NCBI RefSeq assembly: GCF_022378335.1
Contig: NZ_JAIQCI010000003.1
Coordinates: 310,001 to 374,000, forward strand
Direction: 5' to 3'
DNA: 64,000 bases
Origin: Croceicoccus hydrothermalis
GTDB taxonomy: Bacteria > Pseudomonadota > Alphaproteobacteria > Sphingomonadales > Sphingomonadaceae
A program made the position numbers and the translations under genes. Position 1 is the stretch's first letter. Each line of letters begins with the position of its first letter. The notes beneath the pieces are model-generated. The model did not search any database. It was not told the origin of the DNA and saw nothing but the letters and a program-made list of their open reading frames with translations. Positions 51,563 to 61,424 of the stretch are shown here, in pieces.

Positions 51563-52165
51563 GTGACATGGCGAAACCCTTTGCAACGCGGGATACTGCC
51601 GCGCGTCTGGCTGCTGTCCGATGCGCGCAACGATGCGGCATTGGCCGACAGCCTGCGCCGCCTGCCGCGCGGCAGCGGGTTCGTGTTCCGGCACTATCAT
51701 CTCGCACCCGAAGAACGTCGGCGGCGGTTCGGCGTGTTGCAGAAGCTGGCACGCACGCGGGGACATGTCGCGGCGCTGTCGGGCGATGCGGCGCTGGCGC
51801 GGGCGTGGGGGGCGGATGCGATGTACGGGCCGCCGTCGGCCCTGCGCCCGGCACAAGGCCTGCTTCGGCTGGCGACGGTGCATTCGCTGCGCGAACTGGG
51901 CATGGCGCGGCGGGCGGGCGTGGACATGGTTTTCGTGTCGACCGTGTTCGCCACCCGCTCGCATCCGGGCGGCGCAACGCTTGGTCCGGCGCGGGCGATG
52001 TTGCTGGCGCGCCGGGCGGCGATGCCGGTCGCGTTCCTGGGCGGGATGACGGCGGCGCGGGCGGGCCGGCTCGTCCCGCATGGCTGGGCCGCGATCGACG
52101 GGCTGAGCGGACAGGCCGCGGGGCGAGTTTTGCACATTCGTCGCAAGGAGGCGCCGCTTTCTTGA
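51563..52165 (+). CDS. ThiE/TenI-like protein (thiamine phosphate synthase family)
   Basis: The product is 200 residues from a GTG at 51563 (VTWRNPLQRGILPRVWLLSD); an ATG at 51539 is also in frame and cannot be excluded. The TIM-barrel pattern of ThiE is present at low similarity (FVFRHYHLAPEERRRRFGVL, RAWGADAMYGPPSAL, HSLRELGMARRAGVDMVFVS, TLGPARAMLLARRA, PVAFLGGMTAARAGRL, GWAAIDGLSG). Several positions of catalytic ThiE are changed, so it may be a TenI-like or divergent ThiE. The same order with YggS and ftsK on either side suggests a conserved sphingomonad neighbourhood, but I did not verify this. Confidence 0.7.
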   Translation: MTWRNPLQRGILPRVWLLSDARNDAALADSLRRLPRGSGFVFRHYHLAPEERRRRFGVLQKLARTRGHVAALSGDAALARAWGADAMYGPPSALRPAQGLLRLATVHSLRELGMARRAGVDMVFVSTVFATRSHPGGATLGPARAMLLARRAAMPVAFLGGMTAARAGRLVPHGWAAIDGLSGQAAGRVLHIRRKEAPLS

Positions 52166-52232
52166 CGCGGAGTCCCGGCGCGGCGCATAATCGCGGCGAT
52201 ATCGTTCGATCGTTCGTTCAATGGGGGGCCGC

Positions 52233-54602
52233 ATGGCGACCACGGCACGGGGCGCGCCCGACTGGCGCGCGGCATGGCAGCGCAGCGTAAGCCGCACTCT
52301 GGAAATGGCAGGGGCCGCCGCGCTCTTCGCGCTCGCGCTGTTTCTGGCGCTCGCGCTGCTCAGCTATAGCCAGACCGACCCCTCGCCCAGCACGGCGGCG
52401 GGCGCCGATGTCGCCAACTGGATGGGGCAGGCCGGTGCCTTGGCCGCGGAACGGCTGCTCGTACTGTTCGGGCCGGTCGCGGCGCTGCTGCTGCCGCTGC
52501 TCTACGTGTTCGCGCGGCGGCTGTGGCAATTGGCGGACCCCGATGATGATGGCGCGCGCCCGCGCTGGTGGCGGCCGCTCGGCCTTTTGCTGCTGTCGAT
52601 GGTGTTGCTGTCGGCCGTGATGGCGCTGGTGTTCGACAATCCCGTCGGCGGGCTTCCTGCGGGGATGGGCGGGATCGCTGGGCTGGGCGGCGCGATGCTG
52701 ATCACCGGGGTCGCGGGGCTGGCCGGGGCGGCCTATGCGGGGTGGATCATCCTGGCGCTGGCGATTGCGGCGCTCGCGGCGGGGGTGGTCCTTGCCGGGC
52801 GGGTGTTCGCGATCGACTGGCGCGGGCTGATGACGCTGCCCGCGATGCTGCACCGCCTGCGCCCCGCGCGCGACAATGCGCCGCGCGAGGATACCGCGCC
52901 CGAACCGAAGGCCGAGCGCCGCCGCGCCGCGCCCGCCGCCCCGTCGGGCGACGATGATTTCGCCGGTGACGAGGCCGACGCCGCGCCGCGCCCGCCCCGC
53001 CGCGCGCCCGAAATCTCCGACCCCACCGCGCCGCCCAAACCCGCCGAGATACGCACCCGGCCGAGCCAGGGCGATTTCTTCAACAGCAATTTCGCGCTCC
53101 CCAGCCCCGAACTCCTCGCCGAACCGCCGGAGCATAGCGCGCCAAAGCTCGACAAGATGGCGTTGGAGCGCAACGCCCGCCTGCTCGAAAACGTGCTCGA
53201 CGATTTCAAGGTGAAGGGCGAGATCACCGCCGTGCGCACCGGCCCCGTCGTCACCATGTACGAGCTGGAACCCGCCCCCGGCGTGAAGGCCGCGCGCGTC
53301 ATCGGCCTCGCCGACGACATCGCCCGGAACATGAGCGCGATTTCCGCCCGCGTGTCGCCCATTCCGGGCAAGACCGTCATGGGGATCGAGCTTCCCAATG
53401 CGGACCGGCAGATGGTCGCCTTTCGCGAATTGATCACCAGCGCCGCCTTTGCCGACCATTCGGGCATGCTGCCGATCATTCTGGGCAAGGATATCGCGGG
53501 CGAACCCATCGTCGCCGACCTCGCCGCGATGCCGCATCTTCTGGTCGCGGGCACGACCGGTTCTGGCAAGTCGGTGGGGCTGAACTGCATCCTGCTCTCG
53601 CTGCTCTATCGCCTGACGCCCGCCGAATGCCGGCTCATCCTGATCGATCCGAAGGTGCTGGAGCTCAAAAGCTACGACGATATTCCGCATCTTTTGTCGC
53701 CCGTCGTCACCGAGCCTGCCAAATCGGTCCGCGCCCTGAAATGGGCGGTGGAGGAGATGGAGCGCCGGTATCGCATGATGAGCAGCATCGGCGCGCGCAA
53801 CCTCACCAGCTTCAACGAACGGGTGAAGGCCGCCGCCGCCAAGGGCAAGCCGCTCGGCCGCAGGGTGCAGACCGGCTTCGACCCCGAAACGGGCGAGGAA
53901 CTGTTCGAGGAAGAGCAGCTCGATTACGAGGTGCTGCCGCAGATCGTGCTGATCGTGGACGAGCTTGCCGATCTCATGATCACGGTGGGCAAGGAGATCG
54001 AGGTGCTGATCCAGCGCCTGTCCCAGAAATCGCGCGCGGCGGGCATCCATCTCATCATGGCGACGCAGCGCCCCTCGGTCGACGTCATCACCGGCGTGAT
54101 CAAGGCGAACATGCCGACCCGCATCTCGTTCCACGTCACCAGCCGCATCGACAGCCGCACGATCCTCGGCGATCAGGGCGCGGAACAGCTGCTCGGCAAG
54201 GGCGACATGCTGTACAAGGCGAGCTCCAAACCGCTGACCCGTGTGCACGGCCCGTTCGTATCGGACGAGGAGGTCGAGGCGGTCGCCGATCATTGGCGCG
54301 CGCAGGGGGCGCCGGAATATGTCGATTCGGTCACCGAGGAGCCGGAGGACGGCGGCGGATTCAGCTTCGACGATCTCGACGGGGCGGCGGACAATCCCGA
54401 CGACCGCAAATACATGCAGGTGTGCCAGATGGTGTTCGAGGCCCAGAAAGTCTCCGCCAGCTGGATCCAGCGGCAGATGGGCGTCGGCTACAACACCGCG
54501 TCCAAATGGGTCGAGCGGATGGAGAAGGACGGCCTGGTCGGGCCGGCGAACCATGTCGGCCGCCGCGAAATCTACCGCGACAAGGACGGGCAGGTGCTTT
54601 AA
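52233..54602 (+). CDS. ftsK: DNA translocase FtsK/SpoIIIE
   Basis: The product is 789 residues from the ATG at 52233, which has GGGGG as ribosome binding site; an ATG at 52221 lies before it. Four N-terminal membrane helices (for example AAALFALALFLALALL, LGLLLLSMVLLSAVMALVF) are followed by a Pro/Ala/Asp-rich linker, the alpha-beta motor with Walker A GTTGSGKSVGLN and Walker B IVLIVDELADLM, and the winged-helix gamma domain (SASWIQRQMGVGYNTASKW) that reads KOPS. It pumps DNA through the septum and activates XerCD at dif. It converges with the Lrp gene, overlapping by four bases. Confidence 0.97.
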   Translation: MATTARGAPDWRAAWQRSVSRTLEMAGAAALFALALFLALALLSYSQTDPSPSTAAGADVANWMGQAGALAAERLLVLFGPVAALLLPLLYVFARRLWQLADPDDDGARPRWWRPLGLLLLSMVLLSAVMALVFDNPVGGLPAGMGGIAGLGGAMLITGVAGLAGAAYAGWIILALAIAALAAGVVLAGRVFAIDWRGLMTLPAMLHRLRPARDNAPREDTAPEPKAERRRAAPAAPSGDDDFAGDEADAAPRPPRRAPEISDPTAPPKPAEIRTRPSQGDFFNSNFALPSPELLAEPPEHSAPKLDKMALERNARLLENVLDDFKVKGEITAVRTGPVVTMYELEPAPGVKAARVIGLADDIARNMSAISARVSPIPGKTVMGIELPNADRQMVAFRELITSAAFADHSGMLPIILGKDIAGEPIVADLAAMPHLLVAGTTGSGKSVGLNCILLSLLYRLTPAECRLILIDPKVLELKSYDDIPHLLSPVVTEPAKSVRALKWAVEEMERRYRMMSSIGARNLTSFNERVKAAAAKGKPLGRRVQTGFDPETGEELFEEEQLDYEVLPQIVLIVDELADLMITVGKEIEVLIQRLSQKSRAAGIHLIMATQRPSVDVITGVIKANMPTRISFHVTSRIDSRTILGDQGAEQLLGKGDMLYKASSKPLTRVHGPFVSDEEVEAVADHWRAQGAPEYVDSVTEEPEDGGGFSFDDLDGAADNPDDRKYMQVCQMVFEAQKVSASWIQRQMGVGYNTASKWVERMEKDGLVGPANHVGRREIYRDKDGQVL

Positions 54603-55069
54603 CCGCCCGCCCCGTCCGGGACCGGATAGGCGCGCATCCGCTTGATCCGGCGGATGGAGAAGCTCGACCGCATCGACGACACGCCCGGCAGGCGTGACAG
54701 GCATTCGCGGTGGATCCGGTCGTATTGGGAAAGATCGGCCGCCGCCACGCGCAGCTGGTAATCATGCGCGCCGCTCATCAGATGGCATTCGAGAATATCG
54801 TCGAAATCGCCCACGGCCGTCTCGAACCGGTCCATCGTCTCGCGGCTCTGGCTGACCAGCGTGATTTCGACGAACGCCTCGATCGCGAGGCCGAGCGCGT
54901 GCGGATTCACCCGCGCGATATAGCCCGCGATCAACCCCCTCGATTCGAGCGCACGGATCCGCCGGTGACATGCCGAGGCGGAGAGGCCGAGCGTTTCGGC
55001 AAGCTGCGCGATGGGCCGCGATGAATCGCGTTGCAGCGCTTCGATCAAGGCAACATCGTGGCGGTCCAT
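54599..55069 (-). CDS. Lrp/AsnC family transcriptional regulator
   Basis: The product is 156 residues: an N-terminal winged helix (IAQLAETLGLSASACHRRIR) and a RAM domain (AFVEITLVSQSRETMDRFET, ILECHLMSGAHDYQLRVAAAD). It is divergent from the alanine dehydrogenase gene with about 140 bases between the starts, the classical arrangement of an AldR/Lrp-type activator that responds to alanine. Control of ald is an inference from position. No operator was assigned in the intergenic region. Confidence 0.93.
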   Translation of the reverse strand: MDRHDVALIEALQRDSSRPIAQLAETLGLSASACHRRIRALESRGLIAGYIARVNPHALGLAIEAFVEITLVSQSRETMDRFETAVGDFDDILECHLMSGAHDYQLRVAAADLSQYDRIHRECLSRLPGVSSMRSSFSIRRIKRMRAYPVPDGAGG

Positions 55070-55209
55070 GCATGATCTTCCCGTATTTTGTATTCCGAAC
55101 GGGAATTATTCCCACTTCATGCCGTGTAGCAAGGCGAAATAGGCGAAACATTACGCCCCATGCCGCGTATGATGGCCGGACAGGACAATTCATCGACAGG
55201 ACACCCTCC

Positions 55210-56325
55210 ATGCGCATCGGCACCCCCCGCGAAATCAAGAACCACGAATATCGCGTCGGCCTGACGCCCGAGAGCGTGCACGAACTCGTCACCGCGGGCC
55301 ACGAGGTTTGGGTCGAAACAGGGGCGGGCAACGGCATTGGCGCGGACGACCGCCAATATGTCGATGCGGGCGCAAAGATCGTGGACGGACCGGATCCGAT
55401 CTTCGCCGAATGCGACATGGTGGTGAAGGTCAAGGAACCGCAGGCGGAAGAACGCGCAAAGCTGCACGGCGACCAGATTCTTTATACCTATCTGCACCTC
55501 GCGCCCGACGCGGCGCAGACCGCCGATCTGGTCAAGTCGGGCGTGACCGCCATCGCCTATGAAACCGTGACGGGGCCGAACGGACAGCTCCCCCTGCTCA
55601 AACCCATGAGCCAGGTCGCCGGCCGCATGTCGATCCAGGCCGGCGCCACCGCGCTTGAAAAGCGGCACGGCGGGCGCGGCACGCTGCTCGGCGGGGTGCC
55701 GGGCGTTATGCCGGGGAAGGTCGCGGTAATCGGCGGCGGGGTCGTCGGCTTCAACGCGGCGCAGATGGCGGTCGGCCTTGGCGCCGACGTCACCATCCTC
55801 GACCGCAGCCCGGAGCAGCTCGAACGGCTGGGCAATCATTTCGAAAGCCGGGCCAAGACCCGTTTTTCGAACAAGGCGAACCTGTTCGAATCGGTGTGCG
55901 AGGCGGATCTCGTCATCGGCGCCGTGCTGATCCCCGGCGCGGCGGCGCCCAAGCTTGTCACGCGCGACATGCTGTCGTCGATGAAGACGGGCGCGGTGCT
56001 CGTCGACGTCGCCATCGACCAGGGCGGCTGTTTCGAAACCAGCCATGCCACCACCCATGACGACCCGACCTATATCGTGGACGGCATCGTGCATTACTGC
56101 GTCGCGAACATGCCCGGCGCGGTCGCCCGGACCAGCACCTATGCGCTGAACAACGTGACGCTGCCCCATGCGCTCGCCATCGCGCGGGACGGGTGGAAAG
56201 CCGCGGCAAAGGCCGATCCGCATCTCGCGCAGGGTATTAACGTCCATAATGGACATGTTACCTATCGCGCCGTGGCCGAAGAACTGGGATACGAATATTT
56301 GCCGGTTTCACAGGCTATCGGCTGA
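55210..56325 (+). CDS. ald: Alanine dehydrogenase
   Basis: The product is 371 residues from the ATG at 55210. It reads [20 protein letters not shown], has [46 protein letters not shown], the NAD-binding [37 protein letters not shown] and [19 protein letters not shown]. It interconverts L-alanine and pyruvate plus ammonia with NAD and often supports growth on alanine. The Lrp-type gene next to it probably controls it. The last residues (YLPVSQAIG) are typical. Confidence 0.97.
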   Translation: MRIGTPREIKNHEYRVGLTPESVHELVTAGHEVWVETGAGNGIGADDRQYVDAGAKIVDGPDPIFAECDMVVKVKEPQAEERAKLHGDQILYTYLHLAPDAAQTADLVKSGVTAIAYETVTGPNGQLPLLKPMSQVAGRMSIQAGATALEKRHGGRGTLLGGVPGVMPGKVAVIGGGVVGFNAAQMAVGLGADVTILDRSPEQLERLGNHFESRAKTRFSNKANLFESVCEADLVIGAVLIPGAAAPKLVTRDMLSSMKTGAVLVDVAIDQGGCFETSHATTHDDPTYIVDGIVHYCVANMPGAVARTSTYALNNVTLPHALAIARDGWKAAAKADPHLAQGINVHNGHVTYRAVAEELGYEYLPVSQAIG

Positions 56326-56396
56326 TCCCCCGCTAACGGTCTTTTCGGGGAATGCGTTAACTCGAAGGCTGTAAATTTGTCCTATACGCCCGTCCG

Positions 56397-58220
56397 ATGT
56401 CGATTCGGCTGATATTCGTTCTCTCTGCGTTTCTCGCTGCGGTAACCGGCGGGATCGGCGTCGTGGGTCTCGCGCTGGCGCATCCGCTCCCGGTGGATTC
56501 GGTGAGGGCTTCGTGTTTTGCATTCGGTCCGGTCGATGCCGGGGCGGCCAGTCCCGGCGTAGGCAGTCCCGATGGGGGCGGTCCCGGCACGGCCCGTACC
56601 AACGGGGGCGAATGGCTATGCGAACCCGTCGGTCACGGGTCGGTCACCGGGCCGGTCCGGATATTGTTCGATTCGGACGACCTCGCCGCCGCGGCGCATG
56701 CCACCCATTTCGTCAGCCACGTCGCCCGTTTCGATACGCTGTCGATGGCGGTGCGGCACGGCGATAGGACGAAGGAGGTTGCGCGCTACACGCTCGATGA
56801 TATCGACATGTTCGTGAACGGGCCGAATTTTGCCCTTCCGCTGCCCGATCTGCGCGGCGCGGACGCCTTGATCGTGACGGTCACCAAACCGTGGAACCGG
56901 GCCATCGCATCCGACGCGATGCTGGAACAGGCGCAAAACGACGGCGCGATGTCGCTCGGCCGGGGCCGTGGGTCCATGCTGCTGATGGCGTTTCTGTGCG
57001 GGCTGATGCTCGTGCCGCTGATCTACAATCTCGCGTTCTACCGCGTGCTGCGTAAGACCTTCATCATCTGGCACAGTGCCGCCGTCATCAGCATGCTGAT
57101 CTACATCAAGATCGCGAGCGGGCTCGGCAATTATCTCCTCACGCCCAATATCCATGTGCTGTTGTTCCTCTACCCGTTCAGCTTCCTGACCGCCGCGTTT
57201 CTCGGCACGCAATTCACGGTCCGCTTTCTGGAGCCCGGCATGCTCGGCCCCGGCATGCGCCGCGCGCTCGTCGTCACGGGGTGGACCACGTTTGCCGTGC
57301 TGGGCACGATCCTGCTGCCGCTGCCCATGTTCCGCACCTTTTCGCTCACCATGTTCAGCGCGGGGTTCCTCCCCCTCACCTTCGTTTACGTCGCCGCCAT
57401 GATGCAGGCGCGCCGCCGCGGTTCGCGCGCGGTGTGGTTTCAGATCATCGGCTGGACCCCGTTGCTGCTGCTCGGCCTCGAACGCATCGCCAAGGGCGTC
57501 GGCCTTTCCGAAAGCCCGCCATGGGTCGGGCAGCTGTTTTTCCTGACCCTCGCGTTCGAGGTGCTGATGACGTCGCTGGGCGTGGTCGATCGTTTCGACA
57601 TCCTGCGCCGCGATCACGACCAGGCCCGCTCCCGGCTCGAAATGCTGTCCGGCCTCGTCGACCGCGATGCGCTCACCGGGATCTTCAACCGCCGCGCGCT
57701 GGAGCAGAAATTCGCCGAACTCAGGGCCGAGGGATTTACCGGCCTCGCGGTGCTGGACCTCGATTTCTTCAAGCAGGTCAATGACCGCTTCGGCCATTCC
57801 GCCGGCGATCGCGTCCTGCAGGAAGTCGCCAAGGTGTTGAGCAGCGACGACGAGGCCCTTCCCTTCCGCATGGGGGGCGAGGAATTCGTCCTGCTCGTGC
57901 GGGGCAATGCGATGCAGGAACGCTGCGAACGCATCCGCAGCGCCATTCCCATCCGCGTCGCCAATCAGATGCCCGGCATCGACCTCGTCGTCACCGCGAG
58001 CATGGGACTGGTCGATACGCCGCCGGGCACGAGGACGAGCATGCGGCAGCTCTACGCCCACGCCGACCGGCTTTTGTACGAAGCGAAGAACAGCGGTCGC
58101 GACCGGATGATCAGCGAACGCATGCAATTCTTCTCGGCGCCCGGCCGCACGGCGGATCGCCGCAATCCGCAGACAAGTCGCGGGCGCCGCGCGGAGGACA
58201 ACGGCCCGACCGGCGCCTAA
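56397..58220 (+). CDS. 7TM (7TMR-DISM-like) diguanylate cyclase
   Basis: The product is 607 residues: a signal-like segment (1-29), a periplasmic domain with Gly/Pro-rich insert (about 30-190), about seven membrane helices (190-400), a short coil (FDILRRDHDQARSRLEML) and a GGDEF domain with DALTGIFNRRALEQ, LDLDFFKQVNDRFGHSAGDR and the active GGEEF. It should make c-di-GMP. The RxxD inhibitory site expected four residues before the motif's Arg is absent (DDEALPFRMGGEEF), so product inhibition may be missing. The tail after residue 575 is disordered. It converges with the thioesterase gene. Confidence 0.9.
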   Translation: MSIRLIFVLSAFLAAVTGGIGVVGLALAHPLPVDSVRASCFAFGPVDAGAASPGVGSPDGGGPGTARTNGGEWLCEPVGHGSVTGPVRILFDSDDLAAAAHATHFVSHVARFDTLSMAVRHGDRTKEVARYTLDDIDMFVNGPNFALPLPDLRGADALIVTVTKPWNRAIASDAMLEQAQNDGAMSLGRGRGSMLLMAFLCGLMLVPLIYNLAFYRVLRKTFIIWHSAAVISMLIYIKIASGLGNYLLTPNIHVLLFLYPFSFLTAAFLGTQFTVRFLEPGMLGPGMRRALVVTGWTTFAVLGTILLPLPMFRTFSLTMFSAGFLPLTFVYVAAMMQARRRGSRAVWFQIIGWTPLLLLGLERIAKGVGLSESPPWVGQLFFLTLAFEVLMTSLGVVDRFDILRRDHDQARSRLEMLSGLVDRDALTGIFNRRALEQKFAELRAEGFTGLAVLDLDFFKQVNDRFGHSAGDRVLQEVAKVLSSDDEALPFRMGGEEFVLLVRGNAMQERCERIRSAIPIRVANQMPGIDLVVTASMGLVDTPPGTRTSMRQLYAHADRLLYEAKNSGRDRMISERMQFFSAPGRTADRRNPQTSRGRRAEDNGPTGA

Positions 58221-58639
58221 TCCGCCGTCAGCACCCGGTCCGCGAGCGTGGCCGGCACGCGCATGGGGCGGCGCGTTTCGCGGTCCAGCATGGCCCAGGT
58301 CGAGCGCGCCGACACGATGGGCCGCGCCCGTCCGCCTGCGGCATCGTCGTCCGCCTCGCGCCGGAATGCCACCATGCGATCGAACCGCGCACCGGCGGGG
58401 CGATCCGGCACCCAGGTTTCGGCGATGACGCTCTCCCCTTGTGCAATATTGCCGCGATAGTCGATCTCGTGCCGCGTCACGAGCCAGATCGCCGCCGCGT
58501 TCTCCTCCGCCGTGGCGATTTCGTGCCAGTGCGCGCCCGCGATGTCCTGCACCCATTGCAGCCACACGGCATTGTTCACATGGCCCATGATGTCGATATG
58601 TTCGGCCCGCGCGGTAAAGCGCATGGTAAAACGGCTCAT
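58217..58639 (-). CDS. Hotdog-fold acyl-CoA thioesterase (4HBT/YbgC-like)
   Basis: The product is 140 residues from the ATG at 58639; this ATGA overlaps the DUF2939 stop. Signature: the TMRFTARAEHIDIMGHVNNA segment with Asp in HIDIMGH, HEIDYRGNIAQGESVIAETW and STWAMLDRETRRPMRVP. It hydrolyses acyl-CoA thioesters; the substrate length is unknown. Its stop overlaps the diguanylate cyclase stop by four bases on the opposite strand. Together with DUF2939 and the S9 peptidase it forms a tightly overlapping run. Confidence 0.92.
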   Translation of the reverse strand: MSRFTMRFTARAEHIDIMGHVNNAVWLQWVQDIAGAHWHEIATAEENAAAIWLVTRHEIDYRGNIAQGESVIAETWVPDRPAGARFDRMVAFRREADDDAAGGRARPIVSARSTWAMLDRETRRPMRVPATLADRVLTAD

Positions 58640-59133
58640 AGATCCACCCCGACCAGCGTCCATCCCAGCCCATCCCGCGCAAAGATCAGCGCCGGCGCAC
58701 CCTGCGTTGCCGCCCCGGTCACGCGAAATTCGTCGAGACCGCGGCGAAGAATGCGCAGGTTGGGCGCTTCCGCCTCGCGGCCATCGCCGCCGCGCTCTGG
58801 ACGCATCGCGACCGGGCCGGCGCGCCCTTCGCGCAGGAGCCGGGCAACACCCTCCGGCGTGACCAGCCGGTCCACCACCGGCCCCGCCGCCACGCCGGCG
58901 ATCCTTGCGCCCAGCCGTTCGAGCGGCGATCCCCCACGTGCATCGATCTCTTCATCGAGCTCGCTTACGAGCGAGCCGCGCAGCGCGGCGAAATCGACCT
59001 GCTCCTCCAACGCGGCGGCATCGCCGTCGCGCGCGGCCTGCTCCAGCCGGTACAGCGCATAGCGGGGCGAGGCATAGTACCAGCCGCCCAGCAGCACCCC
59101 CGCGACCAACAGCAAGGCGAGAAGTTTTCGCAT
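58636..59133 (-). CDS. DUF2939 domain membrane-anchored protein
   Basis: The product is 165 residues from the ATG at 59133, whose first base is the last base of the S9 peptidase stop (TGATG). A short N-terminal helix (KLLALLLVAGVLLGGWYY) anchors it or serves as a signal. The rest (SPRYALYRLEQAARDGDAAA, VDFAALRGSLVSELDEEIDA, DEFRVTGAATQGAPALIFAR) matches DUF2939, a family of unknown function. It is coupled to both neighbours. Confidence 0.8.
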   Translation of the reverse strand: MRKLLALLLVAGVLLGGWYYASPRYALYRLEQAARDGDAAALEEQVDFAALRGSLVSELDEEIDARGGSPLERLGARIAGVAAGPVVDRLVTPEGVARLLREGRAGPVAMRPERGGDGREAEAPNLRILRRGLDEFRVTGAATQGAPALIFARDGLGWTLVGVDL

Positions 59134-61226
59134 CACGCCGCCTTCGTCATGCCCATCTGCCACAGGATGAAGGCGAATTCCTCCGCCACCTCGCGCAGCG
59201 AATCGAACCGGCCCGACTTGCCGCCGTGCCCCGCGCCCATGTTGACCTTGAGCAGGAGTTCATTGTCATCCGTCTTGCGGTCGCGCAGGCGGGCGACCCA
59301 TTTCGCCGGCTCCCAGTATGTCACGCGCGGGTCGTTCAGCCCGGCGGTGACGAGCATCGGCGGGTAATTCTGTGCCGTGACATTGTCATAGGGGCTGTAG
59401 CTGCGGATGAGTTCGAAGGCGGCCTTGTCCTCGATCGGGTTGCCCCATTCGGGCCACTCGCCGGGCGTGAGCGGCAGGGACGCATCGAGCATGGTGTTGA
59501 GTACGTCGACGAATGGCACATGCGCCACCACCGCGCCCCAGATGTCGGGATCGGTGTTGACGACGGCGCCCATGAGCTCGCCGCCCGCCGACCCGCCCGA
59601 TGCGGTCACCCGGCCCTTGCGCGTATAGCCGAGGTCGATCAGCCCGTTCGCCGCATCGACGAAATCGGTAAACGCATTGGTCCGCCGCTCCAGCTTTCCA
59701 TCGAGATACCAGCGCCGGCCCAGATCGTCGCCGCCGCGAATATGCGCGATGGCATAGATGAAGCCGCGATCGACGAGGCTGAGCCGCGTGGTCGAAAAAC
59801 CGGGCGGGATCGCGATGCCATAGGCACCATAGCCATAGAGATGCAGCGGGGCCGAACCGTCCTTCGGCGTATCGGCTCGCATCACGAGCGAAACGGGAAC
59901 CTCCGTCCCGTCACGCGCGGTGATCGTCACGCGTTCGGTGCGATATTGCGAGGGATCGTAGCCCGACGGGATCTCCTGCACCTTCAACACCTCCAGCCGG
60001 CGGTCGGCCAGGTGATAATCATAGGCGGTGCCCGGCGTGACCATCGAATTATACGACAGGCGGAGCGTATCGACGGCATATTCGGGATTGTTGCCGAGGC
60101 TGGCGACGAAGCTGGCCTCGGGAAAGGCGATGGGCCGCACATCCGCCGGATCGTCGTAGGAGCGGATCTCGATCTGGTCGAGACCGTCGCGGCGCCCCTC
60201 GATCACATAGAAATCGCGGAACAGTTCAAAACCGGTCAGGTAGAAATCGTCCGACCCCTCGATCCGCGTGGTCCATGCGGCCGGACCGGACAGCGGCGCG
60301 GTGGCGAGGCGGAAATTTTCGTGGGTGTCGTTGGTGTGGATGAAAATCGTGTCGCCGCGCATGTCGACATCATATTCGACGCCTTTCTCCCGCGCGCGGA
60401 TCAGCACGGGTTCGGCCTCCGGATCGTCGGCGGGCACGATCCACGCCTCGCTCGTTTCATGATCGCTCGTCGCAATGATCAGCCATTCCTCGGTGGCGGA
60501 AAGGCCCGAACCGACGCGAAACCCCTCGTCATCCTCGTGGAACAGCTCGGTATCCTCCGCGACCGGCCGGCCCAGCCAATGGAGCCGCGCATTGTCCGTG
60601 CGCCAGTTTTCATTGGCCAGCGAATAGACGATGCCACTGTCGCCCTTCACCCAGACCAGCGACCCCAGCGTGCCGGGAATGACATCGGGCAGATCGGCGC
60701 CGGTGGAAAGATCGCGGAACCGCGCCTCATAGCGTTCCGACCCGTCGGTATCGGTCGCATAGGCGAGCATCGTGCCGTCCGCGCTCACCGAAAAGGCGCC
60801 GAGGCTGAAATATTCGTGCCCCTCGGCCAGGGCCGCCTCGTCGAGGATGAGCTGCTTGCCCTCCTCGCCATCGCGGCCGCCAGCGGCGGGCTTGCGCCAC
60901 CATTGCTTGTATTCCGCGCCGTCGAGATATTCGATCCAGTAGTACCACTCGCCATCCTTCTGCGGGACGGAGGCGTCGGCTTCCTTGATCCGGGCGCGCA
61001 TCTCCCTGAACAGATCCTCGACCAGCGTTTCATGCGGTTTCATGCGCGTTTCGAACCAGCGGTTCTCTTCGTTGAGATGCGCGAGGATGTCCGCGTTCTC
61101 CACCTTGGGATAGCCGGCATCGCGCAGCCAGGCATATTCATCGGTGATCGCGATGCCGTGATGGGTCGTGCGATCGTCCTGTTTCCGGGCGATGGGGGGC
61201 TGCGTCGCGGGGGTCGTGTCGGTCAA
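59133..61226 (-). CDS. ptrB: S9 family peptidase (oligopeptidase B type)
   Basis: The product is 697 residues, the usual length of oligopeptidase B. An N-terminal beta-propeller region (residues about 70-400; for example WIEYLDGAEYKQWW, FSVSADGTMLAYATDTDGSE) precedes the alpha/beta hydrolase with GGDDLGRRWYLDGKL, nucleophile Ser in TASGGSAGGELMGAV, the catalytic Asp in NDPRVTYWEPAKW and the His in MGAGHGGKSGRFD. It cleaves after Arg/Lys in small peptides. It is divergent from the aminopeptidase P gene, 198 bases apart. Confidence 0.95.
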   Translation of the reverse strand: MTDTTPATQPPIARKQDDRTTHHGIAITDEYAWLRDAGYPKVENADILAHLNEENRWFETRMKPHETLVEDLFREMRARIKEADASVPQKDGEWYYWIEYLDGAEYKQWWRKPAAGGRDGEEGKQLILDEAALAEGHEYFSLGAFSVSADGTMLAYATDTDGSERYEARFRDLSTGADLPDVIPGTLGSLVWVKGDSGIVYSLANENWRTDNARLHWLGRPVAEDTELFHEDDEGFRVGSGLSATEEWLIIATSDHETSEAWIVPADDPEAEPVLIRAREKGVEYDVDMRGDTIFIHTNDTHENFRLATAPLSGPAAWTTRIEGSDDFYLTGFELFRDFYVIEGRRDGLDQIEIRSYDDPADVRPIAFPEASFVASLGNNPEYAVDTLRLSYNSMVTPGTAYDYHLADRRLEVLKVQEIPSGYDPSQYRTERVTITARDGTEVPVSLVMRADTPKDGSAPLHLYGYGAYGIAIPPGFSTTRLSLVDRGFIYAIAHIRGGDDLGRRWYLDGKLERRTNAFTDFVDAANGLIDLGYTRKGRVTASGGSAGGELMGAVVNTDPDIWGAVVAHVPFVDVLNTMLDASLPLTPGEWPEWGNPIEDKAAFELIRSYSPYDNVTAQNYPPMLVTAGLNDPRVTYWEPAKWVARLRDRKTDDNELLLKVNMGAGHGGKSGRFDSLREVAEEFAFILWQMGMTKAA

Positions 61227-61424
61227 GAAAATGCCTTTCCAATGGCGGTATCCGGCCCAGTGCGACGTTCATACGCACAGGCGGCGTGCCGACTGCGCTT
61301 TAAAGCGCGGGCCGGCGTGTCTATGTTGGGCATCTATGGTCGCGCCCCTGCCCCTGCAAGCGCGCCCGCCGATTAAACCGCCGATTGAACTTCGGCCCGA
61401 TATTCCGACTGCAAGGTAACGCCC

